Below, one piece after another: positions 50,121 to 58,559 of a stretch of 64,000 bases of DNA. The stretch comes from Kiritimatiellia bacterium (GTDB lineage: Bacteria; Verrucomicrobiota; Kiritimatiellia; JAAZAB01). The notes under the pieces were generated by a model that searched no databases, had not been told where the DNA came from, and saw only the letters and a program-made list of their open reading frames with translations. Both the position numbers and the translations under genes were made by a program. Every line of letters begins with the position of its first letter. Position 1 is the first letter of the stretch. The stretch spans positions 67,784 through 131,783 of the forward strand of contig JAQUMN010000005.1 of NCBI GenBank assembly GCA_028718125.1, written 5' to 3'.

Positions 50121-50883
50121 GTCCAAAGGCTTTCACCCGGAGAAATTGGAGGAAGGCCACCCGAGCGCAACGGCCAGTCAGGAGAAACTGCCGGGATTCA
50201 ACCAGCAGAACCTCCGGGATGCCAGGATTCAGATGATTGGATGCGGCGGCATTGGGGGATCTATTTTGGATCACCTCGTGCGGAAGGGATGCGGACGCGT
50301 TGACGTTTACGATGGCGATAGCGTCGAAATCGGCAATCTTGGACGTCAAAAGTTCTTCCCGTCCGATGTCGGACAGAACAAGGCGATCTGCGGCGCCCGA
50401 AACGCCATCCGCCATGCTTCCTGGCCGACCGAGATCGTGGCACATCCCATGTGGTTCGAGGATGCGACAAGACGCGGTTTGGTTGGGGGCGCAAGCGCCG
50501 CCATCGTCGGGCCTGACAGGGATAGCACAAGGGTCTTTTGCAGCAAATATTTCTATAAAATGTGTCCGGTAATTTCTGTTGGAATCGGCACACGGGCCGA
50601 ACACGGATACGTATTTGTGCAAAAGCCCGGAGCGACATGCTTCGCTTGTATCTTCCCTGGTGCCATAACAGACCAGCGCACGCCATGCCCCGGCACGCCG
50701 GCGATGATTGATATTCTGCTGGTTATCGCCGGCCTCGTGCTTACGGCATTGGATTCTCTCCTGATGCCGGGACGCGCGATTAACTGGAATTACTGGGACA
50801 TCTATCCATCGGGAGCCATTCCAACTCAGCCATTGATGATTGAACGACGAAAGGATTGTCCGATCTGCGGGAAGTTTAACTGA
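50074..50883 (+). CDS. E1-like ThiF-family activating enzyme
   Basis: The 269-residue protein starts at the ATG at 50074, with GGAGGTGG before it, inside the JAMM gene. IQMIGCGGIGGSILDH is the Rossmann ATP loop. GRVDVYDGDSVEIGNLGRQ and FPSDVGQNKA supply the acidic and arginine/lysine residues typical of E1/ThiF. CFACIFPG and a terminal CPICG give two CxxC pairs for structural zinc. TPCPGTPAMIDILLVIAG contains a cysteine where E1-like enzymes place the thioester nucleophile. Expected reaction: adenylate the Ubl C-terminus, then thioester. Last gene of the four-gene Ubl operon. Confidence 0.88.
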   Translation: MNNIMSSSLIQAMRFRSKGFHPEKLEEGHPSATASQEKLPGFNQQNLRDARIQMIGCGGIGGSILDHLVRKGCGRVDVYDGDSVEIGNLGRQKFFPSDVGQNKAICGARNAIRHASWPTEIVAHPMWFEDATRRGLVGGASAAIVGPDRDSTRVFCSKYFYKMCPVISVGIGTRAEHGYVFVQKPGATCFACIFPGAITDQRTPCPGTPAMIDILLVIAGLVLTALDSLLMPGRAINWNYWDIYPSGAIPTQPLMIERRKDCPICGKFN

Positions 50884-50907
50884 CATATAAATAAGGAGGT
50901 CACCGTC

Positions 50908-51258
50908 ATGATTATTCTTTACATGTTTTTATCGGCAGTGTGCGCATTGGGGTTCGTCTACCTGTTTGAAATAGGATGGATAAATCGTCCGCCCCACATT
51001 GCCTACCAGTGGCCGAAGGGACGGGCGATGCGATTCATGTGGGCCGCAATCGGCATCATAATGGCAATCAGTCAGATCCCATTGGGAATTCTGGCGGTTC
51101 TTGCCTGTTTGCCCGTGTGTTTAGCCCATATATCGTTAGTGGACCGAAATCCAACAATGCGGATCAACGTAAGCGACGTGGTCGGGCAAATCTCTCAGAC
51201 GGCGAGGTCATCATTCCGCCGCTTCAGGGATCGGACCCGAATCGGACCTCATTACTGA
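50908..51258 (+). CDS. Small membrane protein
   Basis: The 116-residue protein has a first hydrophobic segment (IILYMFLSAVCALGFVYLF) and a second long one near 46-75 (WAAIGIIMAISQIPLGILAV, then LACLPVCLA), followed by a basic cytoplasmic tail. AAGGAGG precedes the ATG and the gene follows the E1 by 24 bases, so it is probably in the same transcript. No family recognised. It could anchor the conjugation machinery or be part of a transfer channel. Confidence 0.65.
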   Translation: MIILYMFLSAVCALGFVYLFEIGWINRPPHIAYQWPKGRAMRFMWAAIGIIMAISQIPLGILAVLACLPVCLAHISLVDRNPTMRINVSDVVGQISQTARSSFRRFRDRTRIGPHY

Positions 51259-51271
51259 AACGAGGTGAAAT

Positions 51272-51652
51272 ATGAACGTGTGTTTATCAATCAACGCCCT
51301 TTTGGCCGGAATAATCGGTGTTATCACCGCAATAGTCAGTTGGCGGGTGTTGCGCCACGCATTAAAAATCACCAATCCGGTCTTGGGTATATGTATTGGT
51401 GCGCTGACCGGCTTAGGGCTGGCGAATCTGGGAGGGATTATGACGGGACTCTTAATCCCCTACGAGACGCTCGGGATTGTGATTGTTTTGATGTTTCTTA
51501 TAGCCTCGTTGCTAAACCGGAAGAAGGACAAGAAAAAGAAACCGTCATCGCCTGAACCCATGAATAATCGATGGGAGTCAGAAGATCCCTGGACAAGAGA
51601 AATTCGACTGAAAGTAAGCATGGTGCGCAAGTTAAAGGCCGGGAAGCGGTAA
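51272..51652 (+). CDS. Small membrane protein with charged tail
   Basis: The 126-residue protein has three hydrophobic segments: near 8-25 (LLAGIIGVITAIVSW), 38-58 (LGICIGALTGLGLANLGGI) and 62-82 (LLIPYETLGIVIVLMFLIAS). A strongly basic run RKKDKKKK and a soluble tail of about 35 residues follow. The tail probably faces the cytoplasm. It follows the previous membrane protein by 13 bases. No family recognised; the pair resembles small subunits of transfer systems. Confidence 0.65.
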   Translation: MNVCLSINALLAGIIGVITAIVSWRVLRHALKITNPVLGICIGALTGLGLANLGGIMTGLLIPYETLGIVIVLMFLIASLLNRKKDKKKKPSSPEPMNNRWESEDPWTREIRLKVSMVRKLKAGKR

Positions 51653-51680
51653 TGGATATGGACGTTGTTTTCAAACAGGA

Positions 51681-52127
51681 ATGGATTCCGCAATGGAAAT
51701 GGACCTCGAGCATATGTCAAGGGATGCCAGGATGTGGCGGATCGGCCACATCCTGTCGAAGGGTATTTCCCTTATGCTCGCCAAGGAAATGGAGGAACGG
51801 GAAGCGCTGGCACGCAATGCACTTGCCACGCAATTCGGCGAAAATAACCGCGAAAGACAAACGACCAGCTTGTGTGATGACAGCAAGGCAATCCTGGACT
51901 ATCTCAGGCGGGTGGGTCCAGCGTCACCGACTAATATCTGGCGCTACACGGGAATATCAAGGACGACCGTGTTCCGGCGCTTAAAGGGAATGCATTCCGC
52001 AGGCCTCCTTAGGAAAAGCGGGAGCACATCTGCGGTTCGATATGCAATTGACGAAGCCACTGGCAAGAAACCGCATCCATCCGTGGATAAAGAATCAACG
52101 GTATTGATTTCGGTTGTAACGCAATGA
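51681..52127 (+). CDS. Winged-helix transcription regulator-like protein
   Basis: The 148-residue protein has a helical N-terminal 65 residues and a winged helix at about 68-120: KAILDYLRRVGPASPTNIWR, YTGISRTTVFRRL, GLLRKSGSTSAVRYAID. The recognition helix TTVFRRLKGMH is typical of MarR/ArsR-like folds that act on DNA. The ATG at 51681 is weakly supported; one at 51693 is possible. Its stop overlaps the Dam gene start (ATGA). It may regulate the element's operons. Confidence 0.65.
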   Translation: MDSAMEMDLEHMSRDARMWRIGHILSKGISLMLAKEMEEREALARNALATQFGENNRERQTTSLCDDSKAILDYLRRVGPASPTNIWRYTGISRTTVFRRLKGMHSAGLLRKSGSTSAVRYAIDEATGKKPHPSVDKESTVLISVVTQ

Positions 52128-52684
52128 AAATTTCAAGCACAGGCGGGGGATTTTTGCATGATACCTGGGAGTCTCGCCAGAAAGACGAGTGGCTGACTCC
52201 ACCGGGGATCATTCATGCTCTGGGAGATTTTGACCTTGATCCCTGTGCGCCTGTTCACCGACCATGGAGTACAGCAACACATCATTACACCGTTCTTGAT
52301 GATGGGCTGATAAAGCCTTGGTTCGGTCGAGTGTGGATGAACCCGCCTTACGGGCGAGAGACTGGAATATGGCTCAATAAGTTGGCCACTCATGGCGACG
52401 GAATTGCCCTCGTTTTCGCAAGGACGGAAACCAAAATGTTCTTTAAATTCATCTGGAGTGAGGCTAACGCAATACTGTTCATGCGCGGCCGACTGGCGTT
52501 TTATCACGCCAGTGGACTGCAAGGCGGTCATGCCGGTGCGCCGTCATGTCTGATCGCTTATGGGGACCGAAACGTCAGGGCTTTAAAAGGGAGCGGGATC
52601 GTAGGCGCATTGATTATCGGCCGGCGCAAATCCCGTTCACGTTGGACACTGGATCGAGTGGCACGAGATGTGTGGGCTGATTAA
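52124..52684 (+). CDS. Phage-type DNA N6-adenine methyltransferase (Dam)
   Basis: The 186-residue protein fits the small Dam family of phages and plasmids: DEWLTPPGIIHALGDFDLDP at the start (SAM-binding, DPC), VWMNPPYGRETGIW with the catalytic NPPY near 74, and ALVFARTETKMFF and ILFMRGRLAFYH as later strands. These proteins are orphan methylases, usually GATC or non-specific, that hide element DNA from host restriction. It closes the plus-strand run started by the Ubl operon and overlaps the winged-helix gene by 4 bases. Confidence 0.85.
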   Translation: MKISSTGGGFLHDTWESRQKDEWLTPPGIIHALGDFDLDPCAPVHRPWSTATHHYTVLDDGLIKPWFGRVWMNPPYGRETGIWLNKLATHGDGIALVFARTETKMFFKFIWSEANAILFMRGRLAFYHASGLQGGHAGAPSCLIAYGDRNVRALKGSGIVGALIIGRRKSRSRWTLDRVARDVWAD

Positions 52685-52737
52685 CACAATAAGATAGGCA
52701 ACGGAAGGGGATCGCCATGACGATGAATGGTACGAGT

Positions 52738-53157
52738 TCAAGATGTCTGCGTAAGTTCAGCCTGCAGAAGCGCAAACGCGCGAAGCTGAGCAGGCTTGCT
52801 CGTGAGTTCAAGCAGTGTACGGAGTTTGCGTTCGGTTATGATGCGGATCTGCGCGGGTCTCTGCAGGCTTGTGACAAACGAAATAATCGGTTCGGGCAGG
52901 TCGAGCAGATTCATAATTTGAGTCACGCGGGCGCGGGAAAGCCCCGTATTTCGGGCGATTGAGGCCATAGTAAGCGTTATATCGGCTGTCAGCATCTGCC
53001 GCCATTCAAGGGCCGTATGGATAGGATGGCGAACGGGCGATTGACATACCATCTTCTTCCCGCCGCACTCTTTCATGTTGTCTTGAGAGCGTTCGGGATA
53101 CGGGATCGGATGAACGATGAAAGGACGCGCGCCCCATCTGGCAAAGGGGATGCCCAT
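52738..53157 (-). CDS. Recombinase-associated HTH protein (ParB/KorB-like HTH)
   Basis: The 139-residue protein has a HTH core, LTMASIARNTGLSRARVTQI, followed by MNLLDLPEPIISFV and a C-terminal helix region with RIITERKLRTLLELTSKP. Proteins of this pattern often follow serine-recombinase genes in uncultured bacteria, but no recombinase is present here, so it may be the leftover of a decayed or excised element. N-terminal residues 1-45 are proline- and cysteine-rich. It is convergent with the Dam gene, at the right-hand edge of the plasmid-like module. Confidence 0.6.
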   Translation of the reverse strand: MGIPFARWGARPFIVHPIPYPERSQDNMKECGGKKMVCQSPVRHPIHTALEWRQMLTADITLTMASIARNTGLSRARVTQIMNLLDLPEPIISFVTSLQRPAQIRIITERKLRTLLELTSKPAQLRAFALLQAELTQTS

Positions 53158-53205
53158 GACGATGGCGGGTAGTTCATAGTTCGTACCGGGTTGCTGTCTG
53201 CGGAG

Positions 53206-53357
53206 CCCAGTAGTAGAACGGAGTTCACTACTGGGCGGTGCAGTGAAGCGAAGCTTCTACTGCACTGACTCCCTTGTTTCTCTCTTTCCCCGCTTCGCTA
53301 GAATCAAAGGTTCCGTTTTCTGTCTTGAAACCCCACAGTGAGCTATGCTCTACTGTG
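53206..53357. repeat. Three similar hairpins before the GIY-YIG gene
   Basis: Hairpin 1 (53206-53235) pairs CCCAGTAGT with ACTACTGGG plus inner GAAC/GTTC. Hairpin 2 (53238-53265) pairs GTGCAGTGAAGC with GCTTCTACTGCAC apart from one bulged T. Hairpin 3 (53334-53357) pairs CACAGTGAGC with GCTCTACTGTG, again with a bulged T. All share a CAGT...ACTG stem, a bulge and a 3-base loop, like a REP-type family. Confidence 0.7.
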
Positions 53358-53360
53358 CGG

Positions 53361-53642
53361 GTGCCCTCCAAACTTCAGTATTGCGTCTACGTCCTTTTCT
53401 CCCTGCACGACGGCGACTTGTACGTGGGCTTCACCACTGACTTGCAGCGCCGTCTGACTGAACATTTCCACGGTGAGTCCAAGGCCACCGCTCCCCGTCG
53501 CCCCTTCCGTCTCATTTTCTGTGAATATTTCTTTTCTGAAACCGATGCGCGACGGCGGGAGAAATACCTGAAGACAACCGCTGGCCGAAAAGGCCTGAAA
53601 CTTATCTTGCGGGAAACCCTGACCTCACGGGTTTGGGACTGA
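53361..53642 (+). CDS. GIY-YIG nuclease family protein
   Basis: The 93-residue protein is taken from a GTG at 53361, giving the normal length for this family; longer readings would include the hairpins. CVYVLFSLHDGDLYVGFTTD holds the YVL...YVG motif, RRLTEHFHGES the conserved arginine, and SETDARRREKYLKTTAGRKG the catalytic glutamate region. Small GIY-YIG genes are often repeated in genomes and associated with palindromic repeats; here it follows three hairpins directly. Possible role: a mobile or domesticated endonuclease acting on those hairpins. Confidence 0.8.
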   Translation: MPSKLQYCVYVLFSLHDGDLYVGFTTDLQRRLTEHFHGESKATAPRRPFRLIFCEYFFSETDARRREKYLKTTAGRKGLKLILRETLTSRVWD

Positions 53643-53929
53643 GATAGTATGTGCGTGTATATACATTGAATCTGACGGAAGGTTATAGTTGGCACTCAGA
53701 AAACTGGCTTTTGCCGTTCCGAACACGAACCCGCATCTACTGCCTTATTTTCCTTTTTTTTCATTAGACGGACACTAAGGGAAAAAGAAGAGGCAATATC
53801 TTGTAGAAATGGGGTAAGAGGCAATAATCTCAACCGTTAGGATATTAAATAAAAATTGTCAGGTATCTTTTTATTCATATTTTGGGTCTTTAATGGTAAA
53901 AAGACTTTAAGTAACAAAGGGAATTTGGA
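53643..53929. other. AT-rich gap without gene
   Basis: About 290 bases with no supported frame. The AT content rises sharply from about 53740 and stays high through the sigma-factor gene, suggesting a separate origin. Confidence 0.5.
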
Positions 53930-55273
53930 ATGGAAGAACTGAAATCATTAATAAAAAGAACACGTTCTGGAGACTTGGAAGCCTTTACCCAGATAGTACA
54001 ACGGTTTCAAGATATGGCTTATGGGTACGCCTATTCTAAACTAGGCGACTTTCATCTTGCTCAGGATGTAACCCAAGAGGCGTTTATGGAGGTATATTGG
54101 CAATTGCCAAAGTTGCGTGTTCCTGAAGCATTCATATCCTGGTTTCGGAAGATAATTTTTAAACATTGTGATCGTATTTCTAGGGCAAATCATATCCATC
54201 CCATATCTTTAGATGCTGAAACTCAAGAGGATGAAATGACAATGGTTGAAAATACAAGTGAATCTGTGCAAACCATAAGAGACCGAAATATTCAGGAAAA
54301 GGTAATGGAAGCGATCCGGTCATTGACGGAATCTCAACGGATGGTAACTACGCTTTTCTATATAAATGGATATTCATTAAACGAAGTTGCAGAATTTTTG
54401 GAGGTGCCTATGACAACAGTAAAAAAAAGGCTGTATGATTCAAGGAAACAACTAAAGGAAAGGATGATGGATATGGTTGCAACAACATTAAAGAATAATG
54501 TATTGCCGAAAGACTTTGCTCAACGGTTATTGATGTTTCCATTCCCAAAGCATAAACCAGAGATAAATATTGTTGATTGTCCTGATGATTCCTTTGAGGT
54601 TCGTTGCGTGGATGCTCAAAGTTATTTCGTGCCGTTTGTAGAAAACGGCAGGTGCGACTGGACTTTCTACGATAATCCTGACGGTTGCCTTACGGGCGTG
54701 TATGAATGTAAGGTCATTGATACTGCAAAGTGGAAAAATGGAAAACTCGTGAGGGTATGGACTCGGTTCAATGACTTCAAAGAAAATGGAAAACAGGATT
54801 GGAATGAAGCATATTATACAGTTGAAAATGATATGTTTCGGCGTGTAGAGGTTAAAAAGGACAAAGAAGGGAAGGCACTGCTTTCCGATTACTTTTGGTC
54901 AGGTGATGGCTCTTTAGCTAAACCTGCTTCAGTGAAATTAAAAATCGGAGCATCAAAGAAAGGCTGTGAATTGAATGAAGTTGTCGGCGTGTCCAAAGTT
55001 ACAATACAAGGGCGTGCCTACAAGTGTTTGAAGGTGGTGTGGACAGGACATCAGTCTAGGAGTTCATCAAGGATTCCAACAGTATATGCCGAATGGTATG
55101 TTGCAAAGAATGGTAGAACTATCCTGTTTCGGCGATACAATGGGAAAGAGTATACAAAGCCTGAGAAAACAGGGAGTTTTGAATCGTTGTCAGGTAACTC
55201 GGAAGTAATATATAAGGGCGTTTCATTCCGTCATTGGTATGATTGTATTCCCGACATTATATTTGAAGAATAA
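53930..55273 (+). CDS. ECF sigma factor with large C-terminal extension
   Basis: The 447-residue protein opens with sigma region 2 (AFTQIVQRFQDMAYGYAYSK, then DVTQEAFMEVYWQL, near 18-58). Region 4 follows at about 115-170 (LTESQRMVTTLFYINGYSLN, EVAEFLEVPMTTVKKRL). After residue 180 comes an unassigned beta-rich domain of about 260 residues with RCDWTFYDNPDGCLTG and a WYVAKNGRTILFRRYNG end, perhaps sensing a signal. ECF factors normally have about 190 residues. The gene is clearly more AT-rich than its neighbours, a sign of transfer. No anti-sigma gene is adjacent, so the extension may do that job. It is a clear bacterial marker in the window. Confidence 0.82.
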   Translation: MEELKSLIKRTRSGDLEAFTQIVQRFQDMAYGYAYSKLGDFHLAQDVTQEAFMEVYWQLPKLRVPEAFISWFRKIIFKHCDRISRANHIHPISLDAETQEDEMTMVENTSESVQTIRDRNIQEKVMEAIRSLTESQRMVTTLFYINGYSLNEVAEFLEVPMTTVKKRLYDSRKQLKERMMDMVATTLKNNVLPKDFAQRLLMFPFPKHKPEINIVDCPDDSFEVRCVDAQSYFVPFVENGRCDWTFYDNPDGCLTGVYECKVIDTAKWKNGKLVRVWTRFNDFKENGKQDWNEAYYTVENDMFRRVEVKKDKEGKALLSDYFWSGDGSLAKPASVKLKIGASKKGCELNEVVGVSKVTIQGRAYKCLKVVWTGHQSRSSSRIPTVYAEWYVAKNGRTILFRRYNGKEYTKPEKTGSFESLSGNSEVIYKGVSFRHWYDCIPDIIFEE

Positions 55274-55522
55274 AAATAAATTATTGTTAAGAATACCTGG
55301 GGTATTGCGGAATGTTTTGTTAGGGAGTGAAATTACCCATTAAATAGGCTTCAAACCCTAAAATAGCCTTCTACTGCCATATTTACAAATCATTCTAATT
55401 CAATAAATTCTGTTAAGTTATAGCCGTGGTCAGTCCGCGGAGCCACTCAGTACTCGGGGCAGCACAAACTCCTTGTTCAGAAATCCAGCATTTTGTTGGC
55501 ATGTTCGAGTCCCATTATAGAA
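55274..55522. other. Gap between the sigma factor and the truncated aldolase
   Basis: No gene. AATACC/GGTATT at 55292-55306 is a small hairpin. GCGGAGCC near 55437 resembles the sequence just before the first hairpin at 53201, perhaps a remnant of the same element and of the event that cut the aldolase. Confidence 0.4.
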
Positions 55523-56173
55523 TCAGATACCCTCCAGCGTCACCCGTTGTAAATAAAGCTGATGGAAAACCGTTCGCAGGACCTTTTCCGTTACCTCGCA
55601 ACACCGCTCCAAGGTATGCTCGCCGTTCATGAGCACTTCCGGCTCGACAACGGGGACCAGTCCGGCTTCCTGGCACAATGCGGCATAGCGAGCCAACGCC
55701 TGCGCGTTGGCCTCGATGCAACCCCGGCTGGGAAGACCATTGCCCACGGCAATCACCGCGCGCCACTTGGCAAAACGGGCGCCCATTTGAGAGTATTCAG
55801 CCAGGCGGTCGCGCAATCCGTCCAGACCTTCGGTTATTTTCTCTCCTGGATGACCTGCCATGTCCTTGGCACCGGTATCAACTTTGATGCCGGGAATGAT
55901 TCCTGCATCGGCGATGGCTTTAACAAAGGAAGCGCCATCTTTCTTATGCTGGCGGATTGTCTCGTCGTAGAGGATCGCGCCGCTAATGCACTCGCCGAGA
56001 CCGGGCGTGGTCACAATCAGTTCCCGATAGGCGCGCCTGGCCTCCTCGGTCTGAGGAATTCCTACCCTGGCAAATCGTTTGTTGCAGGTTGGATTACTTT
56101 CATCCACCGCCAGCAGACCCTTGTCGCCCGCGACCAGTGCCCTCGCGGGGTCTATAAGCTCTTGCGTATTCAT
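55523..56173 (-). pseudogene. Class I fructose-bisphosphate aldolase, truncated
   Basis: The 216 residues match the start of class I (FBA, muscle-type) aldolase: GLLAVDESNPTCNKRFA, ISGAILYDETIRQ, GIIPGIKVDTGAKDMAGHPG, GARFAKWRAVI, EPEVLMNGEHTLERC. The reading stops after LQRVTLEGI, exactly where the family continues with LLKPNMV, which carries the Schiff-base lysine. About 125 C-terminal residues are missing, and the following DNA does not encode them in any frame I can see. It cannot form the catalytic intermediate. Its ATG overlaps the phosphoketolase stop (ATGA), so it was once the last gene of that operon. Deletion or insertion near 55523 is the likely cause. Confidence 0.8.
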
Positions 56174-58554
56174 TTTGGGTTACTCCATTTCCAGTTACGG
56201 ATTTCTGGCAGGTCTTGGCCATGCGTGTCGATATACAGCTTGTGCTCGACGAGCTTGTCCTGAACCATCCGCTTCAGCGCGGCGCCGCCTACGCCCAATT
56301 TCGGCAGTCGATTTATCACATCTTGCACCAGGTGGAATCTGTCAAGATCGTTTAACACGGTCATGTCGAAGTATGTTGTGATGGTGCCTTCTTCCTTATA
56401 GCCGCGAACATGCATGTTTTCGTGGTTGGTACGGCGGTACGTCAACTTGTGCACCAGCCAAGGATAGCCGTGGAACGCAAAGACGATGGGCTTGTCTTTA
56501 GTAAATAACGCATCGAATTCTTGATCGCTCAGTCCGTGCGGATGTTCCGTATTCGGTTCCAGTTTCATCAGATCGACAACATTGATCACGCGGATTTTTA
56601 GATCGGGCAGATGCTTACGAAGGATAGAAACAGCGGCCAGAGTCTCTAGTGTTGGCACGTCGCCGCAGCAGGCCATCACCACGTCCGGCTCGGTCCCTTG
56701 GTCGTTGCTGGCCCAGTGCCATATGCCAATTCCTTGGGTGCAATGTTCTATCGCGGCATCCATGGCCAGCCATTGAGGCGCCTGATATTTGCCCGCGATC
56801 ACGACGTTAACGTAATGCCGACTCCTCAAACAATGATCCCAAACCGATAGCAGGCAGTTGGCGTCGGGTGGGAGGTACACGCGCACAACAGAGGCTTTCT
56901 TGTTTACCACGTGATCGATAAAGCCGGGGTCTTGATGGGTAAAACCATTATGAGCTTGCTGCCAAACATGCGAAGCGAGAAGGTAATTAAGCGAAGCGAT
57001 TTTACGCCGCCATGGCAATTCTGCGCTAATTTTCAGCCACTTGGCATGCTGGTTGAACATCGAGTCGATGATGTGAATGAATGCCTCGTAGCAGTTAAAC
57101 AGCCCGTGCCTTCCGGTGAGCAGATATCCTTCCAACCAACCCTCGCACTGATGTTCGCTCAGCATCTCCATGACCCGGCCGTCCGATGCAAGAAACTCAT
57201 CGTTCGCTTTCGTCCGGGCTTCCCACTGCCGGTTGGTAACCTCAAAAATGGAATTTAACCGGTTGGAAAGCGTCTCATCGGGACCGAAGATCCGGAAATT
57301 TCGTTGCGCCTTATTGAGGTTAACCACGTCGCGCAGGAACTCTCCGAGTACATGCGTATCGGCGGCCTGAACGGAGCCTGATGACGGCACATTCACTGCG
57401 TATTTTCGAAAGTCAGGCATAAGCAGGTCGTGCAGTAATAACCCGCCATTGGCGTGGGGATTGGCACCCATTCTTCGCTCACCCTTGGGCGCCAGTTCGG
57501 CCAACTCTGGCATGAGTCGGCCATTCTGATCGAACAGGTCTTCGGCCTTGTAGCTTTTCATCCAGCTTTCGAGCTGCTTGAGATGATCGGGATGTGCGGA
57601 ATCCACCAGGAGTGGAATCTGGTGGGCTCGAAAGGTGCCCTCGATTTGCAGTCCATCGACTATTTTCGGTCCCGTCCAGCCTTTGGGTGACTTGAGGACG
57701 ATCATCGGCCAGCGCGGCCGAGTGGTGTCGTTCTTGTTCCGTGCATTGTCCTGGATCTGTCGAATGCTCTCGATGACCTTTTCCAGAGTGCCGGCCATAA
57801 GTTGATGCATTATTTCCGGCTCATCACCCTCCACAAAGTAAGGCGTCCAGCCATAGCCACGAAGTAACTGGTCTAATTCCTCGTGCTCGATGCGGGCCAA
57901 CACGGTTGGGTTGGCGATTTTATAACCGTTGAGATGCAGGATCGGCAGTACGGCTCCATCGGTGATCGGGTTTAGAAATTTGTTGGAGTGCCAGGCCGTG
58001 GCTAACGGACCTGTTTCCGCTTCACCGTCGCCGATGACACAGGCGACGACCAGTTCCGGGTTGTCAAAAACGGCCCCAAAGGCATGGCTGAGCGAATACC
58101 CCAACTCTCCACCCTCGTGAATCGACCCGGGACACTCCGGCGAGACATGGCTGGGAATCCCGCCAGGAAACGAGAATTGAGTGAATAGCTTTTTCAGACC
58201 GGCTTCATCCTGACTGATATTCGGATAGATTTCACTATAGGTGCCTTCGAGATACGTATTGCCCACCAGCGCCGGGCCGCCGTGACCGGGACCTGCAATG
58301 TAGAACATATCCAGATCATACTTCTTGATGACACGGTTCAAATGAACATAGATGAAGTTCTGGCCCGGTGTGGTGCCCCAATGCCCGAGCAGCAGCGACT
58401 TCACCTGTGACAGCTTCAGCGGCTCGCGAAGCAAAGGATTGGCGTGGAGATAGAGCTGGCCGACCGAGAGGTAGTTCGCGGCGCGCCAGTAGGCATCCAT
58501 CTTGCGGAGCAGCTCCGGCGTGAGTGTTTTTGATGTTGTTGTTATGTTTCGCAC
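56170..58554 (-). CDS. xfp: Phosphoketolase
   Basis: The protein of about 794 residues starts at the GTG at 58554, just after the ATPase stop; a longer frame to 58746 runs through the ATPase gene. [42 protein letters not shown] and [20 protein letters not shown] (thiamine-diphosphate motif) are hallmark segments. It splits xylulose-5-phosphate or fructose-6-phosphate to acetyl phosphate plus glyceraldehyde-3-phosphate or erythrose-4-phosphate, in the cytoplasm. A full-length family member with all visible motifs, so it should be active. It lies between the copper ATPase and the broken aldolase, a sugar-phosphate pair that has lost one member. Confidence 0.92.
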   Translation of the reverse strand: MRNITTTSKTLTPELLRKMDAYWRAANYLSVGQLYLHANPLLREPLKLSQVKSLLLGHWGTTPGQNFIYVHLNRVIKKYDLDMFYIAGPGHGGPALVGNTYLEGTYSEIYPNISQDEAGLKKLFTQFSFPGGIPSHVSPECPGSIHEGGELGYSLSHAFGAVFDNPELVVACVIGDGEAETGPLATAWHSNKFLNPITDGAVLPILHLNGYKIANPTVLARIEHEELDQLLRGYGWTPYFVEGDEPEIMHQLMAGTLEKVIESIRQIQDNARNKNDTTRPRWPMIVLKSPKGWTGPKIVDGLQIEGTFRAHQIPLLVDSAHPDHLKQLESWMKSYKAEDLFDQNGRLMPELAELAPKGERRMGANPHANGGLLLHDLLMPDFRKYAVNVPSSGSVQAADTHVLGEFLRDVVNLNKAQRNFRIFGPDETLSNRLNSIFEVTNRQWEARTKANDEFLASDGRVMEMLSEHQCEGWLEGYLLTGRHGLFNCYEAFIHIIDSMFNQHAKWLKISAELPWRRKIASLNYLLASHVWQQAHNGFTHQDPGFIDHVVNKKASVVRVYLPPDANCLLSVWDHCLRSRHYVNVVIAGKYQAPQWLAMDAAIEHCTQGIGIWHWASNDQGTEPDVVMACCGDVPTLETLAAVSILRKHLPDLKIRVINVVDLMKLEPNTEHPHGLSDQEFDALFTKDKPIVFAFHGYPWLVHKLTYRRTNHENMHVRGYKEEGTITTYFDMTVLNDLDRFHLVQDVINRLPKLGVGGAALKRMVQDKLVEHKLYIDTHGQDLPEIRNWKWSNPK

Positions 58555-58559
58555 CTCAA

